From NCBI GenBank assembly GCA_937859855.1, contig CALMAR010000165.1, positions 1 through 12,736 on the forward strand: DNA of 12,736 bases. Reading direction: 5' to 3'. Shown one piece after another: positions 9,261 to 12,736 of the stretch. Position 1 is the first letter of the stretch, and each line of letters opens with the position of its first letter. Position numbers and translations under genes: made by a program. The notes under the pieces are model-generated. The model did not search any database. It was not told the origin of the DNA and saw nothing but the letters and a program-made list of their open reading frames with translations. Source of the DNA: an uncultured Kineosporia sp. GTDB taxonomy: Bacteria > Actinomycetota > Actinomycetes > Actinomycetales > Kineosporiaceae.

Positions 9261-11771
9261 ATGGACCGGCACGAGGCAACGACGTCAGACAACCTGGAAC
9301 CGGTCGATCTGGAGCACTGGGTCAAGGTCTGGGAGGACCGGCGCACCTACGACGCCCACGGCCTGGTCGCTCCCGATCCGAGCTGGGCCGGCGATGACAG
9401 CGACAAGAAGCGCCGCTACGTGGTCAGCATGTACCCCTACCCGTCCGGCGACCTGCATATGGGTCACGCCGAGGTGTACAGCATCAGCGACGTGATCGCC
9501 CGGTTCGACCGGCTGCGCGGCTTCAACACGCTGAACCCGATCGGCTGGGACTCCTTCGGCCTGCCCGCCGAGAACGCCGCTATCAAGCGGGACATGCACC
9601 CCAGCACCTGGACCTACGCCAACATCGACGTCCAGGCGGCGTCCTTCAAACGGCTGGGTGTCTCCTTCGACTGGCGCACCCGGCTGCATACGTCTGATCC
9701 GCAGTACTACCGCTGGAACCAGTGGATTTTCCTGCGGATGTTCGAGCGCGGGCTGGCCTATCGCAAGGCCTCGGCGGTGAACTGGTGCCCGGTCGACCAC
9801 ACCGTGCTGGCCAACGAGCAGGTGATCCAGGGCCACTGCGAGCGCTGCGGTTCGGCCGTCCAGCGGCGCACCCTGACCCAGTGGTTCTTCCGGATCACCG
9901 ATTACGCCCAGCGGCTGCTGGACGACATGGCCCAGCTGGAGGGCCACTGGCCGGACGACATCCTGACCATGCAGCGGAACTGGATCGGCCGCTCCACCGG
10001 CGCCTACATCGACTTCGCGATCGAGGGCCAGGCCGAACCGGTCCGGGTGTTCACCACCCGCCCGGACACCCTGTTCGGAGCCACCTTCTTCGTGGTCGCA
10101 GCCGACGCAGGCCTGGCCGGTGAGCTGGTCACCGACGAGAACCGTTCTGCGCTGGCCGATTACGTCGCCGCGCTGGGCACCACCTCGGAGATCGAGCGGC
10201 TGGCCACCGACCGGCCCAAGACCGGGGTGTTCCTGGGCCGGTACGCGGTGAACCCGGTCAACGGCGAGCGCCTGCCGGTCTACGCCTCCGATTACGTGCT
10301 GGCCGATTACGGCACCGGCGCGCTGATGGCGGTCCCGGCCCATGATCAGCGCGACCTGGACTTCGCCCGGGCCCTGGGTCTGCCGGTACGCACCGTGATC
10401 GACACCGGCGAGGCGAATCCGGAGCAGACCGGGGCGGCTACCGCCGGACGGGGCACGCTGGTGAACTCCGGCCCGTACAGCGGCATGGATTCGGCCGATG
10501 CGGTGCAGGAGATCATCGCCCATCTGGAACGGCGTGCGCAGGGCCAGGCCGCGATCACCTACCGGCTGCGGGACTGGCTGCTGTCCCGGCAGCGGTACTG
10601 GGGGACGCCGATCCCGATCATCCATTGCCCGGCCTGCGGCGAGGTGGGCGTGCCGGACGACCAGCTGCCGGTCCGGCTGCCGGAGACCGGATTCTCACTG
10701 AAGCCGGACGGTGACGAGTCACCGCTGGGCACAGCCACGGACTGGGTCAACGTCGATTGCCCATCCTGCGGCGGCCCGGCCAAGCGGGACACCGACACGA
10801 TGGACACGTTCGTGGACTCGGCCTGGTACTTCCTGCGTTATCCGGACCCTGATTACAGCGGTGGCCCGTTCAATCCCGACGGGATCAAGCGCTGGCTGCC
10901 GGTCGACCACTACATCGGCGGTAAGGAGCACGCCACTCTGCATCTGATGTACGCCCGCTTCATCACCAAGGTCTTCCACGACATGGGTCTGCTGGACTTC
11001 GTCGAGCCGTTCACCCGGCTGACCAACCAGGGCCAGGTGATCATGGATGGCAAGGCGATGAGCAAGACCCTGGGCAACCTGGTCAACCTGCAGGAGCAGA
11101 TCGCCCTGTACGGGCCGGACGCCGTCCGGGTCACCATGATCTTCGCTGGTCCACCTGAGGATGACATCGACTGGGCCGACGTCTCCCCGGCCGGAGCCCT
11201 GAAGTGGCTGAGCCGGGTGCGGCGGCTGGCGTCGGAGGTGCCGGAGACGTCGCTGGGGTCCGATCCGGAGCAGGGCGATCATGCCGTCCGGCAGGGTGTG
11301 CACCGGCTGCTGGACGAGATCACCACCAAGCTGGAAGCGGTTCGGCAGAACGTCGCCGTAGCCCGGCTGATGGAACTGACCACATTGCTGCAGCGGGCGA
11401 TCGACGGTGGACCTGGCGCCGGTGATCCGGCCGTGCGCGAGGGGGCCGAGGCACTGGCGGTGGTGCTGTCCTGCTTCGCCCCGTTCACCGCCGAGGACGC
11501 CTGGCAGCGGCTGGGACACGGCCCCTCGGTGGCCGACCAGTCGTGGCCCTACGTCGACCCGGCGCTGGTGGCCCGGGACGTGGTCACCTGCGTGGTGCAG
11601 GTGATGGGCAAGGTACGGGACCGGCTGGAGGTGTCGTCGTCGATCGGCGAGGACGAACTGCGCGAGCAGGCACTGCGATCGGTTGCGGTGCAGCGGGTGA
11701 TCGGCGACGGATCGGTTCAGCGGATCATTGTCAAGGCGCCCCGTCTGGTCAATATCGTTGTGGCGCGCTGA
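9261..11771 (+). CDS. leuS: Leucyl-tRNA synthetase
   Basis: A class I synthetase charging tRNA-Leu, 836 residues from ATG 9261. The ATP-binding HIGH motif is HMGH at 66-69 ([12 protein letters not shown]), and the KMSKS loop is KAMSKT at 598-603, within [16 protein letters not shown]. Between them are a first zinc-type cluster ([15 protein letters not shown]...CERCG), the CP1 editing domain with TTRPDTLFG and [13 protein letters not shown], and two further Cys pairs (CPACG, CPSCGG). The C-terminal helical anticodon domain and small LeuRS tail end at [18 protein letters not shown] 9252 is an alternative start, three codons earlier. Neither start has a good ribosome binding site, only GGA at 9254-9256. 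No other in-frame start exists back to the GlyRS stop. Its position 75 bp after GlyRS suggests co-transcription. Confidence 0.96.
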   Translation: MDRHEATTSDNLEPVDLEHWVKVWEDRRTYDAHGLVAPDPSWAGDDSDKKRRYVVSMYPYPSGDLHMGHAEVYSISDVIARFDRLRGFNTLNPIGWDSFGLPAENAAIKRDMHPSTWTYANIDVQAASFKRLGVSFDWRTRLHTSDPQYYRWNQWIFLRMFERGLAYRKASAVNWCPVDHTVLANEQVIQGHCERCGSAVQRRTLTQWFFRITDYAQRLLDDMAQLEGHWPDDILTMQRNWIGRSTGAYIDFAIEGQAEPVRVFTTRPDTLFGATFFVVAADAGLAGELVTDENRSALADYVAALGTTSEIERLATDRPKTGVFLGRYAVNPVNGERLPVYASDYVLADYGTGALMAVPAHDQRDLDFARALGLPVRTVIDTGEANPEQTGAATAGRGTLVNSGPYSGMDSADAVQEIIAHLERRAQGQAAITYRLRDWLLSRQRYWGTPIPIIHCPACGEVGVPDDQLPVRLPETGFSLKPDGDESPLGTATDWVNVDCPSCGGPAKRDTDTMDTFVDSAWYFLRYPDPDYSGGPFNPDGIKRWLPVDHYIGGKEHATLHLMYARFITKVFHDMGLLDFVEPFTRLTNQGQVIMDGKAMSKTLGNLVNLQEQIALYGPDAVRVTMIFAGPPEDDIDWADVSPAGALKWLSRVRRLASEVPETSLGSDPEQGDHAVRQGVHRLLDEITTKLEAVRQNVAVARLMELTTLLQRAIDGGPGAGDPAVREGAEALAVVLSCFAPFTAEDAWQRLGHGPSVADQSWPYVDPALVARDVVTCVVQVMGKVRDRLEVSSSIGEDELREQALRSVAVQRVIGDGSVQRIIVKAPRLVNIVVAR

Positions 11772-11799
11772 GTCTCAGCCCGCGAGACCGGCTGACCGG

Positions 11800-11952
11800 T
11801 CACCAGATCGGGCTGGGCGCCAGCCATCGGTCGGCGACCAGGGGAAAGCCCCAGCCGAAGCACGCAGCTACCACCAGGGCCAGCAGCGCCGTCGCGGCGG
11901 CCAGCTTGACCGGCCACGGCCCGGGCAGATGCCGCCAGATCCAGGCGTACAT
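11800..11952 (-). CDS. Small membrane protein encoded with the sortase
   Basis: A 50-residue protein: MYAWIWRHLPGPWPVKL, one hydrophobic segment at about residues 18-40 (AAATALLALVVAACFGWGFPLV), then a short polar tail ending SPIW. The ATG at 11952-11950 shares one base with the sortase stop (TGATG), so the two are translationally coupled. I recall similar proteins of about 50-60 residues with a MY-x-WRHLPGP start next to class E sortases and pabA-like genes in actinobacteria; no function is known to me. The basic N-terminus suggests an N-in single-span topology. It converges on leuS with a 28-bp gap. Confidence 0.75.
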   Translation of the reverse strand: MYAWIWRHLPGPWPVKLAAATALLALVVAACFGWGFPLVADRWLAPSPIW

Positions 11953-12662
11953 CAGGCTCCCAGCCCGGGGGGCGGCCCGGCGCTGCGCGCTCGCGACGTC
12001 TCCAGTTCGGCATGCACGACGAACCGTTGCCGCGCAGAGTATTTCGGGTGACAGCTGGTCAGAGTCAGCTGGGTCTGGCTCGGTCGCTGACCGGGCCGGC
12101 CAGGGACCGCCGCGATCACCGATCGCTGATCTGGCCTGATCACCTGGTGCCCGGTGACCCGGTAGATGAACCAGCCCGCGCCGGTCTCCACGATGATCGG
12201 GTCGCCCCGCCGTAGCCGCTGGATGTCGCCGAACGGATGCCCCCAGGTGGTCCGATGCCCGGCGATGGCCAGGTTGCCGGCCACCCCGGGCATGGCGGTG
12301 CCGATGTAGTGCCCGACCCCCCGGCGCAGATCGGCGATGCTGGTGCCCTGCAGCACCGGCCGCTGCCAGCTCCGGCCGAAGCGCGGAATCCGCAGCACCG
12401 CAAAGGCTCGGCCGCTGGCTGGTTCCCGGACATCCGGCACCGCCTCCGGCACGAAGGCACCGGTCCGGCTGGACGACGCGGCACCGGCTGGCGGGGCGGA
12501 CTCCTCCGGCTGGCCAGCTCCGTGCCACTGCTGCTGCAGGGCGGTGATCTGATCCTGGGCCGCGCCCTGCGCGGCGAATCCGGTCCACCACAGCAGCCAG
12601 ACGGTCAGCAGCAGCACCAGCACGGACGCCGTGACCAGCAATTCGCCGGCCACCCCCAGCAC
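11952..12662 (-). CDS. Class E sortase
   Basis: A membrane-anchored cysteine transpeptidase that cuts surface proteins at an LPxTG-like (often LAxTG in class E) signal and links them to the cell wall. In 236 residues it has an N-terminal membrane segment (about 7-30), a disordered Ser/Ala/Pro-rich stalk (about 48-82) and the sortase barrel (about 85-222). Catalytic residues are visible: His136 (AGHRTTWGHPF), Cys204 (TLTSCHPKYSARQR) and probably Arg213. The TLTxCHPKxSARQR pattern places it in class E. The longest frame starts at GTG 12662, but GGAGGAGG (12663-12670) directly abuts it. GTG 12653, nine bases from GGAGG 12663-12667, is a better-spaced start and shortens the protein by three residues. 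No sortase substrate is encoded in this window. Confidence 0.93.
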   Translation of the reverse strand: MLGVAGELLVTASVLVLLLTVWLLWWTGFAAQGAAQDQITALQQQWHGAGQPEESAPPAGAASSSRTGAFVPEAVPDVREPASGRAFAVLRIPRFGRSWQRPVLQGTSIADLRRGVGHYIGTAMPGVAGNLAIAGHRTTWGHPFGDIQRLRRGDPIIVETGAGWFIYRVTGHQVIRPDQRSVIAAVPGRPGQRPSQTQLTLTSCHPKYSARQRFVVHAELETSRARSAGPPPGLGA

Positions 12663-12672
12663 CCTCCTCCAC

Positions 12673-12735
12673 GCTGATCTTGTAACTTCTTGCTTGATCA
12701 GCCCTCTCCTCGGCGTTGATCTTGCAACTCTTTGC
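12673..12735. repeat. Imperfect direct repeat upstream of the sortase gene
   Basis: Two 21-base units, GCTGATCTTGTAACTTCTTGC (read as 12673-12680, 12681-12690 and 12691-12693) and a partner at 12715-12735, match at 17 positions and are offset by 42 bp. In addition GCTGATC (12673-12679) is inverted as GATCAGC (12696-12702). The segment is AT-richer than its surroundings and lies just upstream of the sortase ribosome binding site, so it could be regulatory. It could equally be a dispersed intergenic repeat that continues past the window edge. Confidence 0.5.
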
Positions 12736-12736
12736 A

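Noticed and set aside
11772..11788. Weak hairpin GTCTC/GAGAC between leuS and the small membrane protein gene
   Set aside because: Only a 5-bp stem with a 7-base loop and no T run, so not supportable as a terminator.
11793..11802. Perfect 10-bp palindrome TGACCGGTCA at the end of the small membrane protein gene
   Set aside because: Too short to form a terminator, no T run, partly inside a coding sequence. Such GC-rich palindromes are expected by chance.
11953..12672. Long minus-strand frame continuous with the small membrane protein (290 codons in total)
   Set aside because: Only its last 50 codons look real. The upstream part is a shadow of the sortase gene in another frame.

Overview
The window is about 12.7 kb of high-GC DNA. 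Codons are strongly G/C-ending, and several genes use GTG or TTG starts. The gene content is actinobacterial: a class E sortase with its small membrane partner, an ECF42-type sigma factor with a DGPF/YCII partner, and a LeuRS of the actinobacterial kind. I cannot name the genus. The fused alpha-beta glycyl-tRNA synthetase narrows the choice, because most actinobacteria are known for the short alpha2-type enzyme.

Layout, left to right. (1) A partial minus-strand gene of unknown function runs off the left edge (start at 347). (2) A 366-bp gap holds two copies of an imperfect inverted repeat (370-474) and the likely promoter of the next gene. (3) A plus-strand TrpB2-type tryptophan synthase beta chain (714-2087). 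(4) A minus-strand TetR regulator (2108-2686) divergent from a plus-strand short-chain dehydrogenase (2747-3715). The 60 bp between them hold a promoter that predicts a leaderless dehydrogenase mRNA, with two small palindromes on its -35 and -10. (5) Minus-strand genes reading right to left: a YbaK-family aminoacyl-tRNA deacylase, a DGPF/YCII protein and an ECF42 sigma factor (5940 down to 3734). (6) Two large plus-strand genes: fused glycyl-tRNA synthetase (6150-9185) and leucyl-tRNA synthetase (9261-11771). (7) On the minus strand at the right end, a class E sortase and a 50-residue membrane protein whose start overlaps the sortase stop. (8) A short imperfect direct repeat (12673-12735) upstream of the sortase, at the window edge.

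Three groups look functional. The TetR/dehydrogenase pair is a typical self-contained regulated enzyme. The DGPF protein and sigma factor form the known ECF42 pair, with a possible sigma-dependent promoter upstream. The YbaK-like editing protein, GlyRS and LeuRS sit around one divergent intergenic region and together concern charging and proofreading of tRNA. Most of the window is core or ordinary accessory sequence. I see no CRISPR array, transposase, phage gene, tRNA or rRNA. I found no clearly undescribed system. The best leads are the GlyRS fusion, the inverted-repeat pair and the leaderless regulated promoter.
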